DNA of 64,000 nt from Branchiostoma belcheri (Eukaryota > Chordata > Leptocardii > Amphioxiformes > Branchiostomatidae), in assembly GCF_001625305.1 (NCBI RefSeq), contig NW_017803909.1:685605-749604 (forward strand). The letters are read 5' to 3'. A program made the translations under genes and the position numbers. Below, in pieces: positions 1 to 10,614 of the stretch. Numbering within the stretch: the stretch's first letter is position 1; each line of letters opens with the position of its first letter. The notes under the pieces are model-generated. The model worked only from the letters and a program-made list of their open reading frames with translations. It searched no databases and had not been told where the DNA came from.

Positions 1-322
1 TTTGTTTACCTATTTCTCCGGGAAGAAAGCCCAAACTGTTGTTGCTCAGGCTCAGGTAAGTCAGTGTGCTGAGTTCACCTATTCCAGTCGGAAGCAGAGT
101 CAGGCTGTTACAGTCCAAAGTCAGTTCTTCAAGTTGCTGCAAAGCCAAGAGTTCGGTGGGCGGCATAAGAAGTTTGTTGTTGTTGAGAAGGAGTCGTCTG
201 ACATGTGTCACCTGACGTACCGTTGGTGGCAGGACGCTGATATCTCGGTGACTTAAGTTCAGAACAGCTTCCTGCTTCTGGAGACACCGTTCGATCACAT
301 TGTCTATTTCTGGAGTTCCCAT
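1..322 (-). CDS. Leucine-rich-repeat protein, 5' exon (partial)
   Basis: The minus strand has an ATG at 322 and stays open for 107 codons to the window edge. An in-frame TGA lies upstream at 346-344, so the ATG is likely the real start. The translation begins MGTPEIDNVIERCLQ and then shows successive leucine-rich repeats of the short intracellular LxxLxLxxNxLxxLPxxIGxL type: RLLLNNNKL, LEELTLDCNSLTLLP and LTYLSLSNNSLGFLPGEIG. No signal peptide is visible, so a cytosolic scaffold of the SHOC2/LRRC class is plausible. I do not recognise the orthologue. No splice donor is seen before position 1. The start lies only 30 bp from the end of a large inverted-repeat element, so its promoter must lie at or within that element unless non-coding exons exist farther away. 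An open plus-strand frame here is a shadow. Confidence 0.8.
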   Translation of the reverse strand, partial: MGTPEIDNVIERCLQKQEAVLNLSHRDISVLPPTVRQVTHVRRLLLNNNKLLMPPTELLALQQLEELTLDCNSLTLLPTGIGELSTLTYLSLSNNSLGFLPGEIGKQ

Positions 323-351
323 TCTGCTCCAAAGTGTACGAGGTCACCAAG

Positions 352-700
352 GAGGTATGGCTTCGTCTAGAATATGGTAGGACGGCCACGAAAGACGGCC
401 ACGCCGCTATTGGTCAATTTCTCAGCAAGCTCCACGCTGCTATTGGTCGGGGTATCAGCTGCTGCAGTGAGGGGTAGCTAGCGGTGGGGAGGGCTGCCGG
501 CGTTTATCCACAACTTTTAGGGGACAACAAAACGTCAACCTTTACGACTATAATCACTCCACTTCGGTGGATAAGCCACAAACAGTCATTTGTGCGGCTC
601 TTAGCTCTGGAAACCTTACAGGTAATGACTGCGTGAGGGAGTTGGGTCTAGATTACGTTACCAGTAAAACGCCGTACGCGTACGCGTATACGGGAAATAC
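352..700 (+). repeat. Left inverted arm, unique part
   Basis: This stretch matches the reverse complement of about 9430-10225. It holds two copies of a GCTATTGGTC-type phrase and the segment running into TTATCCAC. Around 655-664 it preserves the uninterrupted sequence ACGTTACCAG, which in the right arm is split by a 400-bp MITE. Confidence 0.8.
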
Positions 701-704
701 TTTC

Positions 705-1740
705 CATGGGCCTTTCATAATGTAGGGACCAGGTAAGCACCGTACAGGTGATATTTGCGTGGCCCTTTCATCTGGAGACCAGGTAAGGAACCTTACAGGT
801 AATATTTGCGTGGCCCTTTCATCTAGGGAGCAGGTAAGGCACCGTACAGGTGATATTGGTGTGGCCCTTTCATCTGGGAACCAGGTAAGGCAGCATACAG
901 GTGATATTTGCTTGGCCCTTTTATCTGGGAATCAGGTAAGGCACCGTACAGGTGATATTGGCGTGGCCCTTTCATCTGGGGAGCAGGTAAGGCACCGTAC
1001 GGGTAATATTTGTGTGGCCCTTTCATCTGGGGACCAGGTAAGGCACCGTACAGGTAATATTTGCGTGGCCCTTTCATCTGGGAACCAGGTAAGGCACCGT
1101 ACAGGTAATATTTGTGTGGTCGTTTCATCTGTGGACCAGGTAAGGCACCGTACAGGTGATATTGGTGTGGCCCTTTCATCTGGGAACCAGGTAAGGCACC
1201 GTACAGGTAATATTTGTGTGGCCCTTTCATCTGGGGACCAGGTAAGGCACCGTACAGGTGATATTTGCGTGGCCCTTTCATCTGGGAGCAGGTAAGGCAC
1301 CGTACAGGTAATATTTGCGTGGCCCTTTCATCTGGGGACCAGGTAAGGCACTGTACAGGTGATATTGGCATGGCCCTTTCATCTGGGGACCAGGTTAGGA
1401 ACCATACAGGTAATATTTGCATGACCCTTTTATTTGTGGACCAGGTAAGGCACTGTACAGGTGATAATTCCGTGGCCCTTTTATTTGTGGACCAGGTAAG
1501 GCACCCTACAGGTTATATTGGCGTGGCCCTTTTATCTGGGAACCATGTTAGGCACCGTACAGGTAATATTTGTGTAGCCTTTTCATCTGGTGACCAGGTA
1601 AGGCACCTATAGGTAAACTTTGCATGGCCCTTTCCTCTTTGTACTAGGTATGTCACCGTACAGGTAATATCTGAATGGCCCTATTATCTGGAGACAAAGT
1701 AAGGTACCATATACTAGTAGGTAATGTTTGTATGGTTTAT
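705..1740 (+). repeat. 51-bp minisatellite array, left arm (~19 units)
   Basis: Tandem units of 51 bp contain the phrases CAGGTAAGGCACCGTACAGG, GATATTGGCGTGG and CCCTTTCATCTGGGGAC, with point variation between units and decay toward 1740. Because 51 is 17 codons, long spurious open frames appear on both strands (for example 759-1295 plus, 823-1422 minus). Every unit contains CAGGTAAG, a match to a 5' splice site, in plus orientation here. Confidence 0.93.
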
Positions 1741-2600
1741 AGGTTTTGGGGCCCAGTAAGACCATACAATTTATATTTGTTGTTTGTTCTTTTTGTATTT
1801 TTTTCGTCTAATGACATTTTTATATACTAGTGTTTAGATTGCTAGTGTCTAGAATATTTCTTTTTTTTTTCTAGGGTCATTTGCCAGAAAGGAGAAACTG
1901 ATTGCACAGCAGGAAATGGAGATGTCAATGCATTAAATTCTGGAATTGTTGGAAGTGCCAGCTTTAGTTCATAACAACAACATGAATACTGAACCCTGAC
2001 TTATGTTATCACATTCTTTCTCTGAAGTAGAATAACTAGAGGTGGATTGTAGTGTTGAACTGTAGAACTATTCTGTGTTCGCTTATTTATTTGTTTTCTA
2101 TTTTTCCGAGTTGCATGTTTGAGAATATTTTCTAAAACTGTTTCAAGCATAACATATAGTAACTAGATTCATTACCTATAGTACTTGTAGATATTACCAG
2201 TTTATTTTCTGATACATGTATATTATTTTCAACACCATTCAATTATTATTAAAGCTGAAATACACGTTTTCACTCTTGTTTCCATAGACTTTCATTTCCA
2301 GTGTAGTTCAAGTCAGTATATGATTCAAGAATAGCAAGTGTACAGCATTAAAATCATGTATCCCAACATAATACTTGAACGCACTAATGTCGCCAAGAAG
2401 CAAGCAATTGATAGAAGTTATTACTGTGTAAATGGTGTAAAGGACAGTAGAATCAAAGGTATTATAGGGATTAGGAATTCGCATTATTGAAAAGGACAGC
2501 CTTAAACCCTTTTCAAAGGCTGCACTCAAATCTTTCTTGAGGAACGTAAACCTTTGTTTTCAATTATTTGGAGAACTCTATGCTTTAATGACTCAAATTT
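1741..2600. other. AT-rich core sequence without recognisable gene
   Basis: This AT-rich stretch has scattered homopolymers and short unconvincing frames only. I see no coding exon, structured RNA or tandem repeat here. Confidence 0.5.
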
Positions 2601-5600
2601 CAACAGAATATAACTCAATGGCCAATTACGGCATCAGACGGAATTCATACAGCCACTTTCTAAGCTCCCATGAACATACCAGCCGAATTTGAAACCAATC
2701 CGTTCAGTTTTACTTTTAGTTTTACTTTTAAGTTTTCAGCTCGCGCTTTCAAAGGCTATGTTGCGCATAGAAAAATCTAGATCGATCATTGCCGCATCAT
2801 ATGAAATTGCATTTTCCTTTCTAGACCGAGAAGGAAATAATATTTTGGGATGAAACTTCGACATTAGTATCCTGAAATACCGATATATCTGCGTTGTTAG
2901 CAGATCTGCTCTTTTTCCATTCCTTTTGGTAGATACAGGTCAGTCATTTGGCTTCATTTTTTGGTCGTGTCCCAATACCCAACTGAAATGTGCGGTATTT
3001 CAATAATAAGGTAGAGTTAGGGATCTACATTATGAAATAGACATAATATTCTACATAGGTCTGGTTAGGACCTTTCAGTGGTATCACCACTTCCTTTTTC
3101 ATGGGCTGCACCTAGTCTTTTTGGAGGAATGTCAACTTATATTTTGAAAAGTTGTGAGAGAGCAAAGAATGTCCTTGGAGAGATGTGTGCTTTCGTGAAG
3201 AAATTTCAATTGAAAATAACTCAATGACTAATTATAACATCAGCATGGGAATTCATACAGTAACTTTGTAAGCTTCAATGAACATACCAGCCGAATTTGA
3301 AAGAAATCCTCCCAGTTTTAGACGAGATATGGAAACCGACACGATTCCAGCTCGCGCGAAGCGAGGTCGCCTTCAAACCGTTCTGTTTCGCATAGACAAT
3401 TCTAGGTCGATTTTGACCGCATCACGCAAAATTGCGTTTACCTTCATAGACCGAGAATGAAATGATATTTTGCGCTGAAACTTGGACATTAGTATCCTGA
3501 AATACCGATATATCTGCGTTGTTAGCAGATCTGCTCTTTTTCCATTCCTTTTGGTAGATACAGGTCAGTCATTTGGCTTCATTTTTTGGTCGTGTCCCAA
3601 TACCCAACTGAAATGTGCGGTATTTCAATAATAAGGTAGAGTTAGGGATCTACATTATGAAATAGACATAATATTCTACATAGGTCTGGTTAGGACCTTT
3701 CAGTGGTATCACCACTTCCTTTTTCATGGGCTGCACCTAGTCTTTTTGGAGGAATGTCAACTTATATTTTGAAAAGTTGTGAGAGAGCAAAGAATGTCCT
3801 TGGAGAGATGTGTGCTTTCGTGAAGAAATTTCAATTGAAAATAACTCAATGACTAATTATGACATCAGCATGGGAATTCATACAGTAACTTTGTAAGCTT
3901 CAATGAACATACCAGCCGAATTTGAAAGAAATCCACCCAGTTTTAGACGAGATATGGAAACCGACACGATTCCAGCTCGCGCGAAGCGAGGTCGCCTTCA
4001 AACCGTTCTGTTTCGCATAGACAATTCTAGGTCGATTTTGACCGCATCACGCAAAATTGCGTTTACCTTCATAGACCGAGAATGAAATGATATTTTGCGC
4101 TGAAACTTGGACATTAGTATCCTGAAATACTGGTCTATCTCTGCTGTAAACAGATTTACTCTTTTGTGAATTTTCGTAAAGCTACAAGCAATTCAGTTGG
4201 CTTCATTTTTCGGCCATGCCCCAAAATCCCACTGAAATGTGCGGTATTGCAATAATAAGGTAGATTTAGGGATTTACATTATGAAATAGACATAATCTTT
4301 TATATACGTCTGTTCAGGACCTTTCCGTGGTATCACCACTTCCTTTTTCATTGGTTGCACCTCCTCGTTTCGGAGGAATGTCAACTTATATTTTGAAACG
4401 TTGTGCGAGATGTATGCTTTCAGGAAGAAATTTCAATTGAAAATAACTCGATGACTGATTATGACATCAGCATGGGGATTCATACCGTAACTCTGTAAGC
4501 TTCAATGAACATACCAGCCAAATTTGAAAGAACTCCATGTAGTTTTAGATGAGATACGGAGACCGACATGATTTCAGCTCGCGCGAAGCGAGGTCGCCTT
4601 TAAACCGCTATGTTTGGCATAGACAATTCTAGGTCAATTTTGACTGCATCACGCAAAATTGCGTTTTCCTTTCTAGACCGAGAATGAAATGATATTTTGA
4701 GCTGAAACTTAGCTATTAGTATCCTGAAATACTGGTCTATCTCTGCTGTGAACAGATTTGCTCTTTGATGAATTTTCGTAAAGCTACAAGCAATTCATTT
4801 GGCCCCATTTTTCGGCCATGCCCAAAACCCCCATTGGAATACGCGGTATTGCAATGATCAGGTTGATTTAGGGATTTACACTGTAAAATGGACATAATCT
4901 TTTATACACGTCTGTTGAGTACCTTTCAGTGGTACCACCACTTCCTTTTTTATCGGTTGCACCCAATCGTTTTGTAGAAAAGTCAACTTATATTTTGAAA
5001 AGTTGTGAGAGATCTATGCTTTCATGAAGAAATTTCAATTGAAAATAACTCAATGACTAATCATGACATCAGCATGAAAATTCATACCGTAACTTTATAA
5101 GCTTTTATGAATATACCAGCCAAATTTGAAAGAAATCCGTGTAGGTTTAAGCGAGATACGGAAACCAGCACGTTTCAAGCTCCCGCGATGCGAAACCGTC
5201 TTCAAACCGCTATGTTTCGCAAAGACAATTCTAGCTCGATTTTGACCGCATCGCCCAAAATTGAGTTTTACTTTCTAAATCGAGAATGAAATGATATTTT
5301 AGGATGAAACTTCGACATTAGTATCCTGAAATACTGATCGTTGTGTGTTGTTAACAAATCTACTCTTCTTCCATTCCTTTTGGTAGATACAGGTCAGTTA
5401 TTTGGCTTCATTTTTTGGGCATGTCCTAAACCCCACTGAAATGTGCGGTATTGCAATAATAAGGTAGAGTTAGTGATTTACATTATGAAATAGACATAAT
5501 CCTCTACATAGGTCTGATACCTTTCAGTGGTATCACCACGTCTTCCTTTTACAATGGTTATACCGAATCGTTTTGAAGGAAAGTAAAGGTATATTTTAAA

Positions 5601-5800
5601 GGTTGTGACAGATGTTTGAATGAAGCAAATTTCAATTGAAAATAACTCAATGACTAATTACGACATCAGCACGGGAATTCATACAGTAACTTTGTAAGCT
5701 TCAATGAACATATCAGCCGAATCTTAAAGAAATATGTGCAGTTTTAGACGAGATACGGAACCCGCGGCCGGTACGTTTTAAGCTCGCGTTATGTTCCGAA
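2600..5800. repeat. ~600-bp satellite, about six tandem copies
   Basis: The phrase AACATACCAGCCGAATTTGA or a close variant recurs near 2675, 3280, 3905, 4510, 5110 and 5705, giving periods of about 600-625 bp. The copies at 3278 and 3903 are nearly identical across the whole 625-bp unit, including matching 60-codon frames. The others are clearly diverged, so a recent local duplication sits on an older array. Units contain a CG-rich inverted motif, CTCGCGCGAAGCGAGG. The short frames beginning MNIPAEFERNP are by-products of the repeat and lack support as genes. Confidence 0.9.
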
Positions 5801-5934
5801 AGCCCTATGGTCCGAAATCTTTATGTTCCGAAAGCCCTTTGTTCCTTTCTAAAATGCCCCGAATTAAGTATCAAACACATACCCGAATGCTATTTCTACA
5901 TGTAGCATGTATATAATGTGAAATCTGTAGATGT

Positions 5935-6075
5935 TTTGAAAAATCTCCAGATGTTTTCAAAAAATTTACGAGATTTTTTCAAAACATCTACAGATTTTTT
6001 CAAAACATCTACAGATTTTTTCAAAACATCTACAGATTTTTTCAAAACATCTCGAGATGTTTTTTCAGAATTTTA
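5935..6075. repeat. 21-bp tandem repeat with inverted partner
   Basis: Three to four copies of a 21-bp unit built from TTTTTTCAAAACATCTACAG lie at about 5965-6055. They are flanked by reverse-orientation segments (AGATGTTTTGAAAAATCT near 5930, CTCGAGATGTTTTTTC near 6052), so the region can fold on itself. Confidence 0.75.
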
Positions 6076-6797
6076 ATTTGAAACTAGTTTTACTAAGGTT
6101 TTGTCAAAATCTATATTTCGTCCCGGGGAAGTTTTAATTCACATTCTTCTAGTACGTATGTAATTGTACCCAAACAACCATGCAGTCATGCTCATTCAGC
6201 AGCTCAAGAGTTTTTGTGTCAGTCATAGTCAGAGGCATATTAAGGGCACATTCTGTGTATTTGCATATTTGTTCCTGACTTCAAAGACAATGTACAAGAA
6301 AGACAATTGAAAACGAATACTAGTAGGTGTAGTTTGACTTTAATAACTGCATTGAGCGAAGAATGTACACATATAAGGTACATGTATATATAGTAGTCTT
6401 ACAGAATTAAATTCAAAACAACAGAATGTACTCTACATACAAGTCACTATTAGAATATTCTATAAGAGGTTTTAGAAACTGATTCTTACAGGTTTTAGAA
6501 ACTGATTCTTACACGTGTCCCTCACAACAATATAAATGGACCAAAATAATCAAGAAAGCACATACCGGTACTTAGCTCTACATTTTGTTACTAGAATCCA
6601 CTTCCAGTTATTCTACTTTTGGAGTAAAATCCTAACAGACTTCACCATTCATGTTGTTGCTATAAACTAACCCTAACACTGTTAAAGTCAGTACTTCGAA
6701 CCATTCTAGACAGCTTCTCGTCCTTCAAAGGGCCAAAGAACCAATATCAAGGTCCCTAAGAATCACACAAATATTCTTTTCTTAACTAGTTTCTACA
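6076..6797. other. Core sequence without recognisable gene
   Basis: AT-rich spacer between the satellite core and the right minisatellite array. A 23-bp phrase around AGGTTTTAGAAACTGATTCT is repeated directly near 6467-6510. Nothing else is supported. Confidence 0.4.
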
Positions 6798-8867
6798 TAA
6801 AAGGGCCACACAAATTATAAATAATATGGTGCCTTACCTGCTCCTCAGATGAAAGACCCACGTCAATATCACCTGTACGGTGCCTTACTTGGTTGAAAAA
6901 TGAAAGGGCCACGCCAATATCACCTGTACGGTGTCTTACCTAGGCCTAGTCTCCAGATGAAAGGGCCACACAAATATTACTTGTACTGTGCCTTACCTGG
7001 TCCCCAGATGAAAGGGCCACGCCAATATCACCTGTAGGGTGCCTTACCTGGTCCACAAATGAAAGGGCCACGCAAATATTACCTGTACGGAGACTTACCT
7101 GGTCGACAAATGAAAGGGTCACGCCAATATCACCTGTACGGTGCCTTACCTGGTCCCCAGATGAAAGGGCCACGCCAATATCACCTGTATGGTGCCTTAC
7201 CTGGTCCACAAATGAAAGGGCCACGTAAATATTACCTGTACGGAGACTTACCTGGTTGACAAATGAAAGGGCCACGCCAATATCACCTGTACAATCCTTA
7301 CCTGCTCCCCAGATGAAAGGGCGACGCCAATATCACCTAAACGGTGCCTTACCTGGTCCCTAGATGAGAGGGCCACGCTAATACCACCTGTACAGTCCTT
7401 AGCTGGTCCCTAGATGAAAGGGCCACGCCAATATCACCTGAACGGTGCCTTACCTAGTCCCCAGATGAAAGGGCCACGCCAATATCACCTGTATGGTGCC
7501 TTACCTGATTCCCAGATGAAAGGGCCATGCCAATATCACCTGTACGGTGCCTTACCTGGTCCACAAATGAAAGGGCCACACAAATATTACCTGTACGGTG
7601 CCTAATATGGTCCCCAGACAAAAGGGCCATGCCAATATCACCTGTACGGTGCCTTACCTGGTTCCCAGATGAAAGGGCCACGCCAATATCACCTGTACGG
7701 TGCCTTACCTGGTTCCCAGATGAAAGGGCCACGCAAATATCACCTGTACGGTGCCTTACCTGGTCCCCAGATGAAAGGGCCACGCAAATAGCACCTGTAC
7801 TGTGCCTTACCTGGTCCCCAGATGAAAGGGCCACGCCAATATCACCTGTACGGTGCCTTACCTGCTCCCCAGATGAAAGGGCCATGCAAATATCACCTGT
7901 ACGGTGCCTTACCTGGTTCCCAGATGAAAGGGCCATGCAAATATTACCTGTACGGTGCTTACCTGGTCCCCAGGTGAAAGGGCCACGCAAATATCACCTG
8001 TACGGTGCCTTACCTGCTCCCCAGATGAAAGGGCCACACAAATATCACCTGTATGGTGCCTTACCTGGTTCCCAGATGAGAGGGCCACGCAAATATTACC
8101 TGTATGGTGCCTTACCTGGTCCCCAGATGAAAGGGCCACGCCAATATCACCTGTATGGTGCCTTACCTGATTCCCAGATGAAAGGGCCATGCCAGTATCA
8201 CCTGTACGGTGCCTTACCTGGTCCACAAATGAAAGGGCCACACAAATATTACCTGTACGGTGCCTTATATGGTCCCCAGACAAAAGGGCCATGCCAATAT
8301 CACCTGTACGGTGCCTTACCTGGTTCCCAGATGAAAGGGCCATGCCAATATCACCTGTACGGTGCCTTACCTGGTTCCCAGATGAAAGGGCCACGCCAAT
8401 ATCACCTGTATGGTGCCTTACCTGATTCCCAGATGAAAGGGCCATGCCAATATCACCTGTACGGTGCCTTACCTGGTCCACAAATGAAAGGGCCACACAA
8501 TATTACCTGTTACGGTGCCTAATATGGTCCCCAGACAAAAGGGCCATGCCAATATCACCTGTACGGTGCCTTACCTGGTTCCCAGATGAAAGGGCCATGC
8601 CAATATCACCTGTACAGTGCCTTCCCTAGTCCCAAGATGAAAGGGCCACACAAATATCACCTGTACAGTGCCTTACCTGGTTCCCAGATGAAAGGGCCAC
8701 GCAAATATTACCTGTATGGTGCCTTACCTGGTCCACAGATGAAAGGGCCACGCGAATATTAGCTGTACGGTGCCTTACCTGGTCCCCAGATGAAAGGGCC
8801 ACGCAAATATTACCTGTACGGTGCCTTACCTGGTTCCCAGATGAAAGGGCCATGCCAATATCACCTG
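6798..8867 (-). repeat. 51-bp minisatellite array, right arm (~40 units)
   Basis: Reverse-complement version of the left-arm array, with the same 51-bp unit, here reading CCTTACCTGGTCCCCAGATG on the plus strand. Variants are arranged in higher-order blocks: the distinctive TATGGTCCCCAGACAAAAGG unit recurs at about 7608, 8268 and 8523, and the last two are exactly five units (255 bp) apart. Open frames of 331 codons (7527-8522, plus) and 195 codons (minus) are consequences of the 17-codon period. Confidence 0.93.
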
Positions 8868-9118
8868 TATTAGGGCTGCGTACCTAAACGTAACATCAGG
8901 TACAGGTACAGGTACCGGTACAGAGGTTTAGGTACAGGTCCGGACCTGTACCTGTACCTGAACAATTTGACAAATTAACACGTGTTCTTCACTTTTTCAA
9001 TCATGACACAGAAACAATAATAAAGTGTTGACAACAAAGAAAATGACTGACCTCTGACCTGATTTGAGTTTGTTGACCAATCACAACCCTGGATCAGCCA
9101 CACTCTCGCGATGTCTCT
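8868..9118. other. Non-array insert within right minisatellite
   Basis: About 250 bp interrupts the array. Its first part is a GGTACA-rich, self-complementary stretch (for example AGGTACAGGTCCGGACCTGT near 8930-8950), and the rest is unique. No frame or terminal inverted repeat is evident. Confidence 0.5.
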
Positions 9119-9445
9119 CTGGTTCCCAGATGAAAGGGCCACGCAAATATTACCTGTACGGTGGCTTACCTGGTCCCCAGATGAAAGGGCCACGCAAATA
9201 TTACCTGTATGGTTCCTAAATCTGGTCCCTAGATGAAAGGGCCACGCCAAATATCACCTGTACGGTGCCTTACCTGGTTCCCAGATGAAAGGCCACGCAA
9301 ATATTACCTGTACGGTGCCTTTGGTTCCCAGATGAAAGGGCCACGCAAATATTACCTGTATGGTTCCTAAACCTGGTCCCTAGATGAAAGGGCCACGCCA
9401 ATATTACCTGTACGGTGCCTTACCTGGTCCCTACATAATTTATGA
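9119..9445 (-). repeat. 51-bp minisatellite, outer segment of right arm
   Basis: About six further 51-bp units, in the same orientation as the main right-arm array but with more small deletions, separated from it by the 250-bp insert. Confidence 0.85.
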
Positions 9446-9508
9446 AAGGCCCATGGAATTTTCCCGTACGGCGTTTTACCATGGAGGTAGAAATGGTTTT
9501 ACTGGTAA

Positions 9509-9908
9509 GGCCATGTTGATTTGATTATATGGATGACATCCTCTGGGAACCCCAAAACTGATGCGCGCGTGCGAATAAAAAAAAAGTTTTGCAAAAAAAA
9601 AAAAGTTGCTTTCACTATGAAATCTACGTGGTCATGAAGGTTGAACAAATGGCACAGAATATGTTATGGCGAATAATCTACTCTTCGAATTCATTTTTTT
9701 AAATTTTTGTCTTTTTTCCTTTGATTTTGGCATTCTACGACATTGGTATCGTTTCTAAATGTTTTCCTTGCAACTTATGGTATATTTTTGCTCATTTAGC
9801 AACTGTTTTGCACGATTTACAGTATGGTTGAAAACTTTTTTTTTTTTGGAAACGGCCGAAAATTCATGCGCGCGCGGATGTCATCCATATAATCAAATCA
9901 ACATGGCC
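9509..9908. mobile_element. PIF/Harbinger-like MITE, 400 bp
   Basis: Perfect 33-bp terminal inverted repeats (9509-9541 and 9876-9908) begin GGCCATGTTGATTTGATTAT and are flanked on both sides by TAA (9506-9508, 9909-9911). A 3-bp TAA/TTA duplication is the hallmark of PIF/Harbinger elements. The corresponding place in the left arm (about 655-664) has a single TTA and no insert, which is a natural empty site. The interior is AT-rich with poly-A/T runs and no transposase frame. Confidence 0.87.
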
Positions 9909-9911
9909 TAA

Positions 9912-10225
9912 CACGTTATCTAGACCCAAGTCCCTCACGCACTCATTACCTGTAAGGTTTCCAGAGCTAAGAGCCGCACAAATGAATGTTTGTGGCTTAT
10001 CCACCGAAGTGGAGTGATTATAGCCGTAAAGGTTGACGTTTTTTGCCCCTAAAAGCTGTGGATAAACGCCGGAACACCGGCAGCCCTCCCCACCGCTAGC
10101 TATCCCTCACTGTAGCAGCTGATACCCCGACCAATAGCAGCGTGGAGCTTGCTGAGAAATTGACCAATAGCGGCGTGGCCGTCTTTCGTGGCCGTCCTAC
10201 CATATTCTAGGCCAAGCCATACCTC
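9912..10225 (-). repeat. Right inverted arm, unique part
   Basis: Reverse complement of the left arm 352-about 650 with few mismatches. It ends 390 bp before the DDX27 ATG. Confidence 0.8.
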
Positions 10226-10614
10226 ACATGTGGGCCGCATATACACGTGGTGGGCAAAACATGGAACGCTAAGCTGGAAACTTGATAATTACTTTAAAAC
10301 GATCGCCACTTGTAATATGTGGTGCCTATCAAACGTATACTGTGACTGTTTGACAATTCAGAGAGGCAGACTGCTAAGTAAGTACTTCAGTTGTTCCTCG
10401 ATTGGCCCTTTAAATTTTACATTTTTTTCAAACATTAGATCTATCCCGAGAAGATTCGTAAGTTATGTTGGTAAGTGCGACATACCGTAATGTCCACATG
10501 TGAATGTAATATCAAGTCGTATCTTGCAGAATGTCTAACGCTATTTACTTATTTAGAATACATGTATTATGGCTAAAAGACATTTTCAAATTGTATATTG
10601 TTACATAACAGGTT
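10226..10614 (+). other. DDX27 upstream region
   Basis: This stretch must carry the DDX27 promoter or 5' exon. Two good donor sites occur, GTAAGT at 10378 and GTAAGT at 10471. The second follows an ATG-TTG at 10465-10470 that would join in frame to an acceptor AG at 10610-10611. No other coding sequence is visible. Confidence 0.4.

Larger units (their letters stand above)
352..10225. mobile_element. 9.9-kb foldback-like element with long inverted arms
   Basis: Sequence from 352 inward is repeated in reverse complement ending at 10225. The outer tips read GAGGTATGGCTT in both arms, followed by about 330 bp of closely matching non-repetitive arm (352-about 700; about 9430-10225 once a nested 400-bp MITE is removed). 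Inside these lie 51-bp minisatellite arrays in opposite orientation, and between them a core of about 5 kb with ~600-bp satellite copies and AT-rich DNA. No transposase or reverse transcriptase frame is recognisable, so it would be non-autonomous. The flanks (GTCACCAAG left, ACATGTGGG right) show no target-site duplication, so exact ends and superfamily are open. Foldback/Galileo-type elements carry subterminal tandem repeats in long inverted arms, which is the closest known architecture. A rearranged inverted segmental duplication is the alternative. Confidence 0.7.

Noticed and set aside
2..256. 84-codon plus-strand frame
   Set aside because: The minus strand of the same bases encodes clear leucine-rich repeats with a stop-bounded ATG.
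3278..4085. Two identical 60-codon frames starting MNIPAEFERNP
   Set aside because: They lie in duplicated satellite units; the homologous frames in other units are broken.
7527..8522. 331-codon open frame and its shadows in the right array
   Set aside because: The 51-bp unit is a multiple of three, so stop-free units give long frames in several phases and on both strands. There is no conserved protein, start context or non-repetitive part.
705..9445. Possible CRISPR array
   Set aside because: Units are contiguous with no unique spacers, and the context is an intron-rich animal genome.
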